Notes under the pieces: generated by a model | Databases searched by the model: none | Told to the model about the DNA's origin: nothing | The model's input: the letters and a program-made list of their open reading frames with translations, nothing else | Position numbers and translations under genes: made by a program | From: Brevibacillus humidisoli | GTDB taxonomy: Bacteria; Bacillota; Bacilli; Brevibacillales; Brevibacillaceae | DNA: 64,000 bases | Assembly: GCF_020923435.1 (NCBI RefSeq) | Contig: NZ_CP087263.1 | Location: 62,001-126,000 of the forward strand | Reading direction: 5' to 3' | Shown: one piece after another, positions 63,182 to 64,000 of the stretch | How positions within the stretch are numbered: the stretch's first letter is position 1 | Layout of the letters: the number at the start of each line of letters is the position of its first letter

Positions 63182-64000
63182 ATGAGTCAGACTACACAGG
63201 AATACCTGAAAAAAGTAAAAGACGCCAAGCTCTTTATTGATGGAGCATATGTGGATGCCAGCTCCGGCGAGACATTTGACACGATCGACCCTGCTACCAA
63301 TCGCAAGCTGGCCTCGGTAGCAAAGGCGGGCGAACAGGATGTCAACCGGGCGATTGAAGTGGCCCAACGCACCTTTGCAAGCGGCGTCTGGAGCAACATG
63401 CCCGTTGAGGAACGAGCGCGCATCCTCTGCAGAATGTCCGACCTGGTCATGGAACGAGTAGAGGAATTGGCTGTTGTGGAGACCTTGGATGTAGGCAAAC
63501 CGATCAAGGAAAGCCAGGGCTTCGACATTCCGCGGGCTGCTGCCAACCTGCGTTTCTTCGCGGAAATGGCTAAATATCTGGTGCACGAACATTACCACAT
63601 GCACAACTTCATGTCGTATGCCAAATATGCTCCTGCCGGTGTCACCAGCCTGATCATCCCGTGGAATCTGCCGTTTATGCAGATGACCTGGAAAGCGTCA
63701 GCGGCACTGGCGGCCGGCAATACGGTCGTGGTAAAACCAGCCTCTTATACGCCGCTGAGCGCCGTGATGCTCGGCGAGATCGCCAACGAGGCCGGCCTGC
63801 CGCCCGGGGTGCTGAACATCGTGACTGGGCCAGGGGGAACGGTCGGTACGGCGATGACCACTCATCCTTATGTACGCCGGATTTCGTTTGTCGGTGAGAC
63901 CAAGACAGGCAAAACCGTGATGGAGGCGGCTGCTTCTCAGTTGATCCCCGTCTCGCTTGAATTAGGAGGAAAATCGGCCAATATCGTCTTTGAAGATGCC
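63182..64000 (+). CDS. nbaE: Aldehyde dehydrogenase, probable 2-aminomuconate semialdehyde dehydrogenase (partial)
   Basis: The first 273 residues of an ALDH are present; the gene runs off the window. The sequence shows AKLFIDGAYVDASSGETFDTIDPAT, IIPWNLPFMQMTWKASAALAAGN and SLELGGKSANIVFEDA with the general-base Glu. The catalytic Cys would lie beyond the end. It should oxidise 2-aminomuconate semialdehyde (or the 2-hydroxy analogue) with NAD+. GGAGGATTCC precedes the ATG. Later pathway genes are expected just outside. Confidence 0.85.
   Translation, partial: MSQTTQEYLKKVKDAKLFIDGAYVDASSGETFDTIDPATNRKLASVAKAGEQDVNRAIEVAQRTFASGVWSNMPVEERARILCRMSDLVMERVEELAVVETLDVGKPIKESQGFDIPRAAANLRFFAEMAKYLVHEHYHMHNFMSYAKYAPAGVTSLIIPWNLPFMQMTWKASAALAAGNTVVVKPASYTPLSAVMLGEIANEAGLPPGVLNIVTGPGGTVGTAMTTHPYVRRISFVGETKTGKTVMEAAASQLIPVSLELGGKSANIVFEDA

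Overview
The window looks like chromosomal DNA of a spore-former-type Gram-positive in the Bacillales, most like Brevibacillus or a relative. The signs are strong AGGAGG-type ribosome sites, frequent TTG/GTG starts, 7TMR-DISM kinases, Rrf2, GyrI-like and SARP-type regulators, and hairpin-plus-T terminators. The genus is inference. Most of the window is of moderate-to-high G+C; 46.3-50.1 kb is visibly A+T-richer and looks acquired.

Layout. 0-2.5 kb: an SDR oxidoreductase and an Rrf2 regulator with a QorB-like NAD(P) protein; three identical-type dyads (TGTAAC-N7-GTTACA) lie before the latter two genes. 2.7-7.5 kb: a large membrane hybrid kinase whose first phospho-acceptor His is Tyr, a SARP/BTAD response regulator, and a CheY-like protein. 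7.5-20.6 kb: a Gram-positive Pel exopolysaccharide locus: a divergent secreted GH114-like hydrolase, then an epimerase-PelD fusion, PelE, PelA-type deacetylase, PelF, PelG, and an unusual tail of CotH kinase-like lipoprotein, VTC polyphosphate-polymerase-fold protein and DUF4956 membrane protein. 20.7-29.3 kb: a CbiX-like chelatase, a GyrI-like protein, and an alcohol/aldehyde oxidation regulon: Fe-ADH, soluble sensor kinase and sigma-54 activator (frameshifted) on the minus strand; Zn-ADH, ALDH and DUF779 on the plus strand behind a -24/-12 promoter with two upstream sites 20 bp apart. 29.9-41.2 kb: housekeeping and transport genes (two DMT exporters, a NatAB-type ABC exporter, YbaK, ArsR-SulP, ROK glucokinase, diacylglycerol kinase, RlmD-type methyltransferase with a repeat-rich N-terminus).

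41.2-46.2 kb is an accretion zone of GNAT acetyltransferases, a Nudix hydrolase, gene-end remnants and a pseudogene; one GNAT gene sits behind a textbook-like attenuator with two coupled leader peptides. 46.3-50.1 kb holds a membrane-anchored Mrr-type nuclease and a 1032-residue SF1 helicase, a candidate two-gene defence module. 50.5-54.2 kb holds a histidine phosphatase lacking its second catalytic His, a hemerythrin protein behind an FNR-type site, two Crp/Fnr regulators and a soluble chemoreceptor-like protein.

54.8-64.0 kb is a catabolic cluster running off the end: a TRAP transporter (solute-binding gene frameshifted), an HpaB-type monooxygenase, FAD synthetase, flavin reductase, 4-oxalocrotonate tautomerase-like protein, 3-hydroxyanthranilate dioxygenase, ACMS decarboxylase, RidA-type deaminase and semialdehyde dehydrogenase. 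Together these read as anthranilate -> 3-hydroxyanthranilate -> meta-cleavage degradation, the pathway known from Geobacillus thermodenitrificans NG80-2. Three families of non-coding hairpin or inverted-repeat elements are scattered through the window.
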